This document shows positions 34,395 through 46,275 of a DNA stretch of 64,000 nt, piece by piece. The notes beneath the pieces are model-generated. The model was not told the DNA's origin and did not search any database. It worked only from the letters and a program-made list of their open reading frames with translations. Each line of letters begins with the position of its first letter. Position 1 is the stretch's first letter. This stretch comes from Nyssa sinensis (lineage: Eukaryota; Streptophyta; Magnoliopsida; Cornales; Nyssaceae). A program made the translations under genes and the position numbers. Where the stretch lies: positions 42,617,706 to 42,681,705 of the forward strand of contig CM018046.1 in NCBI GenBank assembly GCA_008638375.1. Reading direction: 5' to 3'.

Positions 34395-35183
34395 CGTATA
34401 TAGAATAAATTAAATTAATATCTTATGTGATAACATATAATTAAGGTGCATCAAATTCAATGTACCTTCGATCACAATTAATTAATTTGAGTTAATCCAG
34501 TCTACTATCTTCAGATCAAGCATTCTAATGAATCACGTTTTTCACAAACATAAATTATAATAAGATATGCTAACCCACTCAAATAAATCATATTACAAAA
34601 TTATCCCATATCTCTGCCAAACAAAGTCCAACAATTATTGTGATTCTAATATTTATAGATTATATATATTATAAATAGTGAAATCACAACAACCGTAAAA
34701 TAATGTGATGATCACATGCAATGGTGGATTCACAACATGTCTAAGTAGGGGCATACCCCCCTTATTTTGAAAATTAGAATTGTTTTTATCCATATTTTTA
34801 CATAATTTTTTTTTAAAAAAAATACAAATTGTTCCGTCAAAATTCTTCATATTTCAATAAGAAATCCTCTTAAATTTTCAATTTTATATTTTTATCCCCC
34901 TCTCAACTTCATGGTCCAAGTCCCCTCTGGTAACATGAAATAATTTTTTTATAATTATTTATTTTGCATTTATTTCTTAAGGATGACAATACTATATAAC
35001 TTTTTGAATAAATCTGTACACATATACATACATACATAAAAGAGGTAGCTTTCTTAGTTACTATTACATTCTCGAAAATAAACAGCCAGGTGTGAAAACA
35101 TGAAAAGAACAGTAGTGAAAACACCAAACAAGTGGGTCAGCAAATAAACATAGACAACCTGGGACTATTGACTATGACAAAGA

Positions 35184-35476
35184 TATATAAAGGACCTGAT
35201 GCATTTAACCCACATACTCAGAATCAGTTTGTTTGTGTAAAGGCAGTGTACATTTGAATGTTAGGAGTAGTCTTCCACTTCTATTTCTTCCCTTTTGAAA
35301 AATTGGTTGAAAAGTCAGCTCTACATGTGTTCAGAAAAGTCAAAAAGTCAAAATTTCAAAGTCTGACGGATAAGAGCTGTGTTCAAACATCAAATAGACC
35401 GCACTGCTGTCTTTTTCTAACACCTCGTGTTTATGAGCTGTCCCTTGCTTCCATTGTACATGAGCTATATTTATGA
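35184..35476 (+). promoter_or_regulatory. Promoter-like TATA box and short ORF kept in both duplicate blocks
   Basis: TATATAAAG at 35184-35192 is followed about 65 bases later by an ORF at 35258-35476 (begins MLGVVFHFYFFPFEKLVEKS). In block A' the box is at 54259-54267 and the ORF starts at 54333, but its frame diverges after about 48 codons through small indels. A transcribed non-coding RNA or relict gene 5' end is as likely as a protein. Low confidence. Confidence 0.25.
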
Positions 35477-36390
35477 TGTGCCTATTGCAGGTCATCTTAT
35501 GAAAATAAATTAAGTGGAAATCTGATATGTGATTTATATTTTAAAATATAAATTTAACGTAATATTATTTATATTACAAATTTAAAATTAATATACACGA
35601 TTCTGAAAAAAACTCTATACTATCATACCTTGGACCTTTTTTTATCTCATAAGGGTGGGACTTTATAAGAGATTATTTTGATAATGTTTTAGATTAGAAT
35701 TAAGTCAGATTCATTTAATATTAAGTTTTTTTTTTTATTTTTTATCTTAAATATTATCTTTTAACATGATTTTGTCGGTCCTACGTGTTTTATAAATATA
35801 AGTACAATTTACTTTTACAAAATATTTAAAAATCAAATCATTTATATTCTATTAAATTCTTTTACGAGTTTTCTCAGGCAATATATAATTGCGGACGAAT
35901 AGTTGGAATTATAAAAATAGTAATTTAAAATAAGTGTTTTGTTATTGGAGCAGATTAGTTAAAAGATTAAGAAGATGTTTGACCGGCCATTTTTATGCTC
36001 ACAAACGGAGTTTGTGATGGAAAACATGGTTTGAGTTTGATGAGGCTTCACGGGCTGATATCACGAAAAAAAATGGGACAAATCTTCGTTTTGTAATCAC
36101 AAGTGTAAACTTCTCGTATGGAGGTTCCGCACATAAAACTTAAATCTTTATCTCTTATTGTTCGATTTTATTAGAAAAATACTTGTCCCTATACAAAGAG
36201 CAGGCCGACTACCGATCATGTCCAAGGGGCTATTTACTTATAAGCCCCTCATAAATTGTGTAATCTTGACTATGTCCCCGACACTAATTTACTTCCCTCC
36301 CTGAATAATTTAAAAACTCCCCACCATGTCCCGCATAATATTCACCTTGTCCCTTCTCTTTTACGAAAATTTCGAGCATTTTCCTTGCAT

Positions 36391-36464
36391 ATAAAGCCTT
36401 TTGTATCTTCTTTCTTCTTCCTTCCTTTACTTGTTGCGCCTTTGGTTCATTTTGTCAAATTTGT

Positions 36465-36500
<36 letters not shown>

Positions 36501-36592
36501 CTCTCTTCATTTTCTTTTTGTTGTAACTTTCCTTCATGGCTACTAACAAATACAATCTCGAGTCACAGAAACGATCTATTCATCTAATGAAG
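36391..36592 (+). CDS. Possible gene start: TATA, CT-rich leader and 19-codon first exon
   Basis: ATATAAAG sits at about 36389-36396. A CT-rich leader with a (TA)n run (36469-36497) leads to ATG 36536, giving MATNKYNLESQKRSIHLMK, which ends at AAG/GTAAAT, a good donor-like site (36593). No convincing second exon was found downstream. Family unknown. In block A' the equivalent region is cut off by the CACTA element. Confidence 0.25.
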
Positions 36593-38899
36593 GTAAATTT
36601 TCTTTTGAGAAATAAATTTAATTAATTTTTTTGTAATAATAATTATAAATAAGTATGTATTATTTACTTGGGTGTTTAGATATATATATATATATAGTGT
36701 TGATTTATAATTAGATTATTTTAATGTTTATATTTATTTTCTTATTATTATGTTGTAGAATTACAAGTGTTTAGATATTTAATCAATATGCGTTTTGTGG
36801 CTGTAGCATTAATGATTTTGCGCAAACCGACTTTTTGTGGAACTGTGAATTTCCAAAATAGATGATGGAAGGGGTTGGTCAAACCGTCCTTTGGGCACCA
36901 ACTGAACTTTTCTACTAGAACCTATTGAAGAGAGGTTACTTTACTTGTGGCTAACTTACAATAATTTGACTTGACTAAAAAGTAAATTAGAGAAAAAATG
37001 GCATGTAAAACAAAAAACATGTGCTAAAGGAATTATTCACAAACCTAAATAAAAAATCAATCTTTTAGCATGGAAATTGACTTCATTTTTCTTTTTCCTT
37101 TTTTTTTTTTTTATATAAATGATGTGGGAAAGACAAAAAAAATTTTAATATTATGTGCAGCGACTTGAACTATATATAAAAAAAGATAAATTTTTCATCT
37201 CAAATAAGTCAATTTACCTATTTATATTTATAAATTTTGAATTTCTGCTTCTAGCATTATTAGCTAATTGCAAACGTAGGAGTATGCATGGCAGTCGGTG
37301 GTGGATCTAGAAATCATTTTTAGAAACAAAAGGATAAGTATTAATTGAGAAAAAGTCTTATAAAAACTTTGGAAAGGATTGTATCTCAAATTTTCAAGTG
37401 TTTTAACAAAATTATAAGAGAAAAAAGTGAGTTTTCAAAAATTAAACAACCTTTGACAAGTAAAAACTAAAACAAGTTTGTCAACTTGGGGAATAACCTT
37501 GGCCTTGAAGGAAATAGCAATTTTTAAGGTAATAACACTGCTATTTGAGTGGACTACGCAAGGAAAAAATTGGGAAAAATATTCAAAAATTTTTAAAATA
37601 ATTTTTTCAATCCAAAAAGTCTGATATATTTTTTTCTATCTAAAAGATCCGAAAGAAAAAAAATTTAATACCAAAAGTCCAATTGTTAACTTCTATTTTA
37701 ATACCATTAAAAAATATTATCAATTAGACCAAAATAATTTTCGGATACATTTTTAAAAACACTAAATAATAGATACAACAAATTCTTTAATCCAAAAAAA
37801 ATATTACATTTTTATTTATCTAGAATGTCTAAAAAATAAAATTTTATTTTATAAAATGTTATGATTTTTTGAGATTGAAAATTTTATTTTATATATTTTA
37901 TAAATTTTTTTTAAATGTATCTTGAAAGCCATTTTAATATAATCAGTAATATTTTTTAACGGTATTAAGATAGAAATTAACAATTTGACTTTTTTGTATT
38001 AAAAGTTTTTTTTAAACTTTTTAGACAGAAAAATTGTATCATAAATTTTTTAAATTAAAAAATTTATTTTAAGAACCTTTTAATATTTTTTTAAAAAATA
38101 ATTTGATAATGAGATGGTACTTGTATATTTTCATGACTTATTTAATAGACAAGTGATATATAAGAAGTTGATTCGATTCAAAATAAAATATCGCGACATA
38201 AGAAAAGGGAAGTCATATGATAAATGAATTATTAATTTGCATAAAACAAAAAGATCAGTAGTTTAGCCAGGATGTTGTCTTACATTTTTTTTTTTTTTTT
38301 GGTGATTAAGAAAGAGTCTTAAATTTTTCTTTTTCCCCAAAAATCATGCCTTGGTTGTATCAACATACAACGATTTATAAAGTATGTAATTTCTTTTGGG
38401 CTGCTAATGATATCAACTTGCTGGGTGACCGTCACGAGCTTGCCTTGTCAATATCCATAACAAAATAATTGAGTCAGATACTATTTAGTGACAATGATAT
38501 GTGTGCCTAAATAGTGTAAAACACTATAGATACCCATCATTCTTTCCTGTCAATCTCAAACCTTTAACGGTATAAATCCTTTCAGGATAAGACTGCAAAA
38601 TTAAGGATTATAAACCATCCATATATATATATATTACTATATAAGTCTTCCTTGCAAGAGGAGAACCAAATTTATTGGATTCTCATGATGGTGGTCCAAG
38701 GATAATGATTAGACTTAAATACAGCAAACGCTATGCAAACTCTTAATATATATACATATATACACAATAACAAGAAGTGCAACTTTTAATTGAAACTTGC
38801 ACGTTCATGTGTAATTTATACATAATATGAATGTCAATTAAATTATCGATTAGAATACTCACTATCGATGTTAATATTATATATATATATATATTGATG
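36593..38899. repeat. AT-rich intergenic DNA with a foldback element near 37570-38095
   Basis: Within it, 37653-37725 (AATACCAAAAGTCCAATTG..) is the near reverse complement of 37945-38010 (..CAATTTGACTTTTTTGTATT), and the outer parts pair in the same way. This gives an inverted-repeat structure of about 520 bp, likely a MITE or foldback relic. A related arrangement is at 42000-42335. (TA)n runs occur at 36679-36697, 38624-38633 and 38878-38895. No gene is seen. Confidence 0.5.
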
Positions 38900-39470
38900 T
38901 TGTATTTTTTGATCAGTGGGGCTTTCGTTTCTCTTCGCCTGTTGAACATTCAAAAAAAGAGATCAGAGGGCCATCGATTGGCTCCAGCGATAACCGCTCT
39001 GACTGATGATAAAGTCAATAAATTGAATTGAAAGATTGTAATTGAAAGTAATTGAATGAGTATAAAAATAAAAAGTGCACCTTAGGGCTTTATTTATAGG
39101 CTGCGGATGTCCTAAGTTGATTAGGATTTGGAGCCGTAAAAATAGAGATTTGATCATCAGAGAGTGGCAGTTACCATATTGAACACTGTGCTTGAATGAC
39201 AGTTTCCTTGTCGAACACTATTTCCTTATATTTAGCTCGGTAGGGTACTTAAGGCGGCAACAAGCTCGGAACCTTCTTGTGAGTGCTCGTAGTGTCTTCC
39301 GATCTTGAGGTGAGTTTGAGGGTTGCATGGACTTCCGATCTATAAGCTCTGAAGGCCATATGTTTAAACCTGCTCTGGATGGATGAACTTTAGCTGTTCT
39401 ATAAGCACACGTGTCATGTGGAGATTGGTCTGTCACTTTATGGCATATCAGCTACTCCCCTCCCCCCCCC
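38900..39470 (-). other. LTR-like promoter region on the minus strand, unassigned
   Basis: On the minus strand CCTATAAATAAAGCCC (about 39087-39102) resembles an LTR TATA box, followed by a leader ending in TTGACTTTATCATCAG. This arrangement is common in Ty3/gypsy LTRs. I found no matching second LTR, target-site duplication or primer site, so it may be a fragment. The call rests on this resemblance alone. Confidence 0.3.
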
Positions 39471-39915
39471 GAGCCTTAGTTTAGCAATACGCGTAACTAG
39501 GGCTGAGGGTTTCCGTAATGTCACGCATCTTTTCCGTAATGTCACTCATCTTGTCTTTCTGTTTCCCCAGATGACCGTTGATGTGGCATTTATTGCGCAG
39601 GCCGTCGTTTGGGCTTTCGAGGCCATCATTGGCCTCAACCGCCATAACGGTTCGGCTAGTTAGGCCCCCACTTCAATGAACCAATAAAAAAGGGGGAAGG
39701 GATACATGTACGCCCTTCCCTTCATCATTTTCTTTATTTCAAAAGTTTTCCTTACCGTCAAGTCAGAGTGACCAGAAAGCTCGAAGAGATTAACGTCGTT
39801 AGAAGCTCCCTCCTCCGGTCGCGCTTTAGATTCGATTCATCTCTTCCCCTCTCGTTTTCCTTTCCATTTACTTCCTATTCTTCTTCCCTTTCTGTTTCTT
39901 CTTCTTCTTGTTTGC

Positions 39916-40309
39916 AATGTCGGCCTCCACTGCCTCTTCCGGTATTGGTGATGGCACAAGAAACTCCTCGGAGATGACTATGTCATCCCAAGTTCATATT
40001 ATAGGTGGTAATTCTTCCGGTGCTACCAGAAATAGGTCAGTAGGGTCCCCCTCTAGCCCCGGAGTTAGGATCATAGATGCATTTATCGAGCCTAGGAACA
40101 GAGTAGGGGAGGCCTCTGGCAGACCTTCCCAAAGAGAGGAAGGACAGAGCGCCGTAACTCCAGCCATGTTAGATGGTCTGAGGACGTCTTTCAATTTTCT
40201 AAAAAATATCACCTGTAGGGCCCCTAGTTTCATAGATCGCCCCTCCGATGTCCTTGGGGGTGAGATTTATGTCTACCTTGCATGGTTTGAGATGGGGTGC
40301 TTATTCTAA
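39916..40309 (+). CDS. Hypothetical ORF, possibly a transposon-derived protein N-terminus
   Basis: From ATG 39916 the product starts MSASTASSGIGDGTRNSSEM and is rich in Ser, Gly and Arg up to about residue 85. It ends with a less biased part (RPSDVLGGEIYVYLAWFEMG) and a stop at 40307. A CT-rich leader (39825-39912) with C/T runs looks like a plant 5' UTR. Base composition (higher GC than its neighbours) suggests imported coding DNA. The low-complexity start followed by an abrupt end recalls the N-terminal part of plant transposon-encoded proteins, but I cannot name a family. Confidence 0.35.
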
Positions 40310-40354
40310 TATGAAATTTTATGAACCTGACCAATATGCCAAAAGTCTCGGGAT

Positions 40355-40439
40355 TGAAGGAATGCTCAAGATCAAAACCTACAACCTTTTAGGATCTGAA
40401 GGAACGCTTGAGACCAAGCCTTGTAACCTTTTAGGATCT
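40355..40439 (+). repeat. Two tandem 42-bp units
   Basis: Units start TGAAGGAATGCTCAAG (40355) and TGAAGGAACGCTTGAG (40397), each ending CCTTTTAGGATC. Forty-two bases keep the reading frame (14 codons), and the ORF starting at 40248 runs through both units. Confidence 0.8.
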
Positions 40440-40502
40440 TAACATACTATCATCCAATTAATACCAAAAATGTGCTATACGATTAAATTCTAGGCAATCA
40501 AA

Positions 40503-40787
40503 ATGGCCAGAATGTTTGAAACCTGGCTACATAAAAATGCCCAGAATGGCAACCCATGTGTCCTGAATGTTGGAGATCAGGTTGCAAAAAATGTTTATGC
40601 TTGTGATAGTAGTGGGATGACAGCAAGCAATGTATTTGTATATATATTGTTATATAGATTGCTGAACTTGCAGACACTCCACAACTCTGCAGAAATGTGC
40701 AAGACAGGAGGAAGTAGTTGTTTTAGAATTTTTAAGATATATTGTGATTTCTTTCTTTGGTCTTCAATTGGAATGTTTTCTTTATAG
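40503..40787 (+). other. Unidentified ORF, 94 codons
   Basis: The first part (MARMFETWLHKNAQNGNPCV) has coding-like composition; after about residue 45 it becomes AT-rich and hydrophobic (VYILLYRLL). It may be a gene fragment that runs into non-coding DNA. No family is recognised, and nearby 40790-41670 holds only AT-rich, MITE-like sequence. Confidence 0.2.
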
Positions 40788-41670
40788 TGTTGGTTTCTTA
40801 AAACTTGTTTTAAATCGTGCTCACTTTAGAAAATTCTTTATGTCGAAATATATGGTTTGATTTTGATCAAAGACATTATTAGGTATATGATATTTGCACT
40901 TGAGTTCTAAAAGCAATTTGAACGCTTTTGTCATCCTAGATGCTATAGTCAAAATATAGCAGTCCTGTCAATTTTTCCTTCTAATGGGCTGCCATCAGTC
41001 GTGCCATAATTTGACAATGCCATCTCCAGTACTATATTTAGCACCAACGATAACATTGTTGGATGTTTGCCCGCTCACTAATCTTTGTTAGACTTTGTGT
41101 CAAAAAATGATAGTTGGAAAAAATAGTAATTGTGTCAAAAAAAAATGTCATTTTAATATTAGAACAAATATGTCAAAATATAGCATGTTGGTAATGTAAA
41201 AGCATCTCTAATGCTAAATGCTATTTGAGTTATGTCAACGTTATATTTTAGCATTGTTATAGTGTCAAAATATTATATTTAGGGATTCTTGCTTCAATAC
41301 TAAAATGTCATTTTTTTTAACATAACTACTATTATTTTTTTCTAGCTAGCTATTGAAGCCGTTGAATTGAATACCCAAAATGAATGCAAAGAAGAAAAAA
41401 AAAGGTGACATGGCATGGATAATATGTGTTATTCATAATGTTATATATAGCATTAGTGTTAGACATGACATTGTCATATTTACGGCAGCCCATCGGAGCA
41501 GTCAATTTTGCAATTTTGTAGCCTAGCCTCGGAATTGGCAAGTCCTTTAACAATTGCTTTGGAGATGGTTTAAGAATGTCAAAATATAACTTCGACACGA
41601 CCCAAATGACATTTTGTGTTGAAGATACTCATAGATTCGAATTTGAAACTTCTACGAGGTATTCTTTCAA

Positions 41671-41892
41671 ATGTCTCGGGGAGAAAGTGGGAATGTCCTT
41701 GTTCGTTACAAGGATTTTTCTGGTGTTTCAATTATAAACACTCTCAACCGAATGGTTACTGCTGAAATTATTCAAAGAGGTTTCTCATTACTCAAGAGGC
41801 CACCATTTCTGATTTGTGAGGAGTCTGAGAAATGCGTTTGCAATGAGGTATGGTTAAGACCATCATCTTTCTACGATGTGAATTCGGATTGA
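41671..41892 (+). other. Unidentified ORF, 73 codons
   Basis: The product starts MSRGESGNVLVRYKDFSGVS and contains AEIIQRGFSLLKRPPFLICE. Composition looks like genuine protein, with a plausible fold-like mix of residues. No promoter, introns or homologue is recognised; a captured or relict exon is possible. Confidence 0.25.
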
Positions 41893-41999
41893 GATAAAAT
41901 AGTGGACTGCATACGGGCTGTTTCTAAAAGAGAAATATTAGCGTCCTTCCATGATTTCACCCAAAAAGTACCATATCAGATGAATGAATTTACATGAGT

Positions 42000-42335
42000 G
42001 AAGTTATTTAAGTTATAAAATATTATAATTAGATTAAAACAACCTTTAAAATATATTTTAGAAAAATGAGTACTAAAAAGTATGTAAAATACATTTCTTA
42101 ATCCAAGAAAATCATAATATTTTATAAAGTAAAAATTTATTTTTAAGCCCTCTAGATAAATAAAAAAATGTTATGTGTTTTTTTAAATTTTATGAATTAT
42201 TAGTATTTTTAAATATATCTTGAATGCTATTTTAGTCTAATTTATAATATTTTTTAATGATATTAAGATGAAAATTTACTGTTAGACTTTTTTATAAGAA
42301 TTTTATTTTTTTTTCGAATCTTTTAGACATAACTA
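42000..42335. repeat. Copy of the foldback family seen at 37570-38095
   Basis: Phrases such as TTTTTTAATGATATTAAGATG, TTACTGTTAGACTTTTTTAT and AATATATCTTGAATGCTATTTTAG match the right half of the element at 37900-38020. Only one half is convincing here. Confidence 0.4.
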
Positions 42336-44384
42336 AGAACCTACACCGTCTTTACAATGAATTGGGGAAATCAATTCATCACGTCATCCTATATTAAATA
42401 TAATTAAAATAACATTAGAACTTTACAATATGAGAATCTTCTGACTGACCTTTGGCTTCTATATACAGTAGGACGTTTGCTGCCGTTACAAATTTATGAT
42501 ATAAAAATAGTCTCTCTAACTTTTCCTTTTGTTCTCTCTATATATTATAGTGTTTATAAATCATTAATTATAATAATTTGAAAAAATATGTATGTCTATA
42601 TATTTATATAAAAGATGTTACTGATATTTATTTATTAATAATTTAGTAATTATAAAAGAGATTAGTGATGTGACTTATAATTATCTTGTTAAAATATATT
42701 GAAATGAGCCCGTCTTAAAATAGATAAAACAAATAATAGGATAATATGTCTTTTTAATAACACTTAATCATATGTATTATATTTATTAAAAAATAAATAA
42801 GTCATATTATATATAATAAAATATTATTAAACATGTTATTGTATTAAACTCATTCAAATAAAATTTCAACGACTCTCTCAAGTCATAATTTCTTTTTCAT
42901 ATATATATATATGAATGTATGTATGTATCTGGAAGTGTGTGTAATTTTTATAATAAGAACAACATTCATTAAATAAGTACTAGTTGGAACTAAACAACTT
43001 TAAGTTTGTAACCTTGCATCTCGTACCTTTAGTGATTTGATGGCGAATCTTGTCGAGAGTCTTATTTTTATTTGATGCACACTACCGACAGAAGTCTCTT
43101 TCACTAAAATTAGAAGAAATTATTTTGGTCATTTTTCATTATTATTCATTCTGGTGTGATTATTTTTTTATAAAATTTAACATTTTTTTACTTTTATAAG
43201 AAATTGTTTATCAAAAATTATGAAATTTTTAAAAAATTTTGAAAAGTTTTTTTTTAATATAAAAATGCAGAGAGATAATCAAACTTATGCTAAGTGTGTG
43301 AATAGCAAGTATTTGTGAGAGAGAATCACTTGAAATTAACTTGAGTCCTATGAAAAACTATTATTTTACATTGAATAATGATATGAAATAATTGTTCTGC
43401 CGAATAACTTCTTCTAGAGTAAGAATATTTGTGGGTATTCGAATTTTTTTAATGGCCGAGTATTTTGATTTTATTGGAGGCGATTTTCAAAGTTATAATA
43501 TTTTTTTTCCCGGTTTCCTAATATTTCAGATTAATAGCACTTTTTTTTTTATGGATTCATAATGGGGTATTCTGAACTAGTTTACACGTATCAGATTAAG
43601 TTTCATTTTCTGTGATAGTCAAGTCTACTCTTTAAACTCTAGCTACTAACGATCGATATAGAGTAGATTCGAACTCAAGATAATTTTTTTTTTTCTTGAA
43701 GGTAATTTTATTAGGGAATTATTTGGTAAAAAAACACTTGTAACATGTGTATTGCCCAGACCATGACCCAACATTTAAGAAGACTTTTAATAATATAGTA
43801 AGAGAGAGACAAAGAAGAAAAAACCAGTCCTGCCAAATTTGACCTGTAAAGGTCTAGCCCCTTTAATGGCCCACACGTAGGATTGCCAAAGAGTTCAAAT
43901 TAGTGTTTGAATTGAATCCTGATGTGACACCTTCAGAGATAATTTGATCCAATTAGGTTATATGTGATCATTGAACCATTGATGAACAATAAATTTTTAA
44001 TTTGAAAAGGATTTGTTGAGTAGATATAGAAGCCATTTAGTAGTAAAATAAACTTGTGATTCAAATGTTATTGGTAGTTTGGATAGTATGGAAAGTTAGA
44101 TTTTGGGTGCTGCAGTAGTGAATTGAAAGAAGGGCGACATATAGGTTGCGCTAGTGGGGCCTGAACTCCCTTCTATTGATGTGGCGTAACTCCCACTACA
44201 GATAACATCCTTGTAGCTCGAGATCATTTCTAGTGTGTGGGTCCATTCAACTTTCGCGCATTATATGTTAGCCAAGATTATGGAGTGTATAAACTTTGTT
44301 TATTTGTATCATTAAGGAGTTGGCAAAGATTCCCCCATCTATGATAATGAAGGATTTGGAGTGTAGAAACTTTGTTTATTATAA
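42336..44384. other. AT-rich intergenic sequence without a visible gene
   Basis: Long T- and A-runs, a (ATGT)n patch at 42913-42927 and no ORF or transposon ends that I could support. The right end meets the inverted RLK flank at about 44385. Confidence 0.5.
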
Positions 44385-46275
44385 CCTTTGTTTGAAAGCT
44401 ACTTACTCCAGCTGAAACATGTTTACTTAACAATCGTTGCAATTATAATTAATTTCAAATGTCATGACTACAAATAGTGTTATTAATAGGCTAAAAAGCT
44501 TATATTGATTTCTGCTCCACTAAAACAATAGTACTTGCTTTCCTAGTAATTAAAAAAAGATTTAGTAGAACCATTGTACAAAAAGAAGATTAAGTGAGAT
44601 CATCAAGTGTCATGCACCATATTGTACTATGGCACAGTAGTGCTACAATGGCTGTAAACAGTAATTAGTACAGTGACCTCGTATGAACTTCTGCTCTTGC
44701 TTCACTCCACATTTAAATTATTTCAAGGAAATACTTTTGAGAGTATCAATATGTTTATTTATTTCTTCAATATAAATGTGCTATTTGTAGTTCTGTAATC
44801 TTACAAATTTCACTTACAGGCTTCAGACAACGTGGACACTCACTTTATTTGCTTCACATGTGTGGATGGTACCTACTTCCCTAGAGATTTTAATAAAATC
44901 ATACATACATGTTGTCAATACTAAGCTAGGGTTCACCAGCATGTTAATAAGCTAACAAGGAACCGGGCTTTAATTTCAAATCACATGAACTGAAGAAGAA
45001 AAACAAGGCTTTAGCTTTCTTTCTATAGCACATCACTCTCCCTCCAGCCCCCACCCTCTCAAAGTCCCCTCAACGACCTCCATCATCAACAACCACTATA
45101 GCAACCACCCTCACCGCCAACTACCTACTACCAAGTCTCCGTGCCACCTCCTTGCAACTGGCTTCCAAACTGATTGGCTCTTCTGTTCATTCTCTCCCCC
45201 TCCCTCTGTCTATACACAAAGTGCACACACAACACATACACATATAAGCACACGCGCATACAACACACACATACACATATAAACACATGCACACACAACT
45301 CCAAACAAGTCGACGACGACGAGGAAGGCGAATCAAACGACCAATGTTGATAAAAATTGTGTTAACTATAATTTGCTGGAGGCTTCAATTTCTGTCAAGT
45401 GTGACATGTGATTTTGTGTTTTAAGTATGATTTTTGATTTGAAACAATTTCTACCACTGCTTGGTGTAATTAGCCAAGAATCATTCCCAACCAAGAGGTT
45501 CATCTGGGACAAGAATGGCAAACCAAGGACTGAGAGACGAAATTTCGTAAAGAAGAGAAAAGCATATGATAAACAACCGACAATGTCTCCAACTCATGAT
45601 TCAAAACTCAATTTTTGATCTTTACAACAAATTTTAAGGATCCTTTTTGACCAAAACTTCTGACCATGTCGGCATTGTCACTACTCCAATCATGGTTCGA
45701 GATTGTGACCACTGCTGCAACTCAGTGTCACTCCTTTTCGCTTTGCTTTTTGTTTCTCTCCCTTTTCCTATAAGAAATTGGGGTTGGTTCTATGTTTGGG
45801 TTATTTGACATGGAAGGACAGTGGTGTGTCAATGTACAAATTTCTATTAGGTAATAGAGATGAGAAAGGAAAGAAAGAGCAACGATGAACAAATAGGGAA
45901 GAACAGAGAAAATAAAGAAAAATATAAACAAGAGTAAAGTTGATATTCAGAAAGAAAAAAATGAGAGAAAGAATCAACATAAGATAGCATCAACATAAAA
46001 CATTTGATCAATTAATGATTGATTTACAGAAGAGAGGTTTGCCATACCGATATTAAAACATAGAAGATGTTAATATAATTTTTCAAATTACAAGAGAAGC
46101 ATGAATATTTTCATTAACTCTTAAAAAATGTCAATTGAATAGATTGAAAATAAAATAAATTCAATGATTAGATGAAAAATTACATGTGCATAGATAATGT
46201 ATTATTGCACATTTGACTTTTAATTTGTCAGTCCCTAGAAACCACTTAAACGTCGAGGGGGATAGGAACTTCACC
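44385..46275. repeat. 3' flank of RLK copy 2: inverted duplicate of 15959-17096 plus 27767-28505
   Basis: It is the reverse complement of the flank of RLK copy 1 without the chromovirus, so it shows the empty insertion site. It contains the CA-rich repeat at 45220-45295 and the second 63-codon ORF (45427-45618). It holds one copy of the 175-bp unit. Confidence 0.85.
45427..45618 (+). CDS. Small conserved ORF of unknown function, 63 aa (copy 2)
   Basis: It starts MIFDLKQFLPLLGVISQESF and ends PTMSPTHDSKLNF, the duplicate of 16578-16769. It lies opposite in direction to the RLK and downstream of it. Upstream at 45000-45200 is a CT-rich stretch that could be a leader. Function unknown. Confidence 0.3.
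   Translation: MIFDLKQFLPLLGVISQESFPTKRFIWDKNGKPRTERRNFVKKRKAYDKQPTMSPTHDSKLNF

Larger units (their letters stand above)
28846..36330. repeat. Segmental duplication block A (direct copy at 50305-55411)
   Basis: It aligns collinearly with 50305-55411 over most of its length with high identity, from the ATAATAATAATAATCAATCAC microsatellite to CTCCCTGAATAATTTAAAAA. Extra DNA in this copy is at 31443-31896, 32290-32820 and 33033-34394. Its left end joins the 175-bp repeats abruptly. Apart from the features listed separately it is AT-rich non-coding sequence, with (GA)n at 30087-30120, (TA)n at 31510-31527 and a long (TA)-rich zone at 33225-33312. Confidence 0.88.

Noticed and set aside
34653..35127. 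Two short ORFs on the minus strand in block A
   Set aside because: AT-rich frames with no family, partly broken in block A'; likely chance ORFs.
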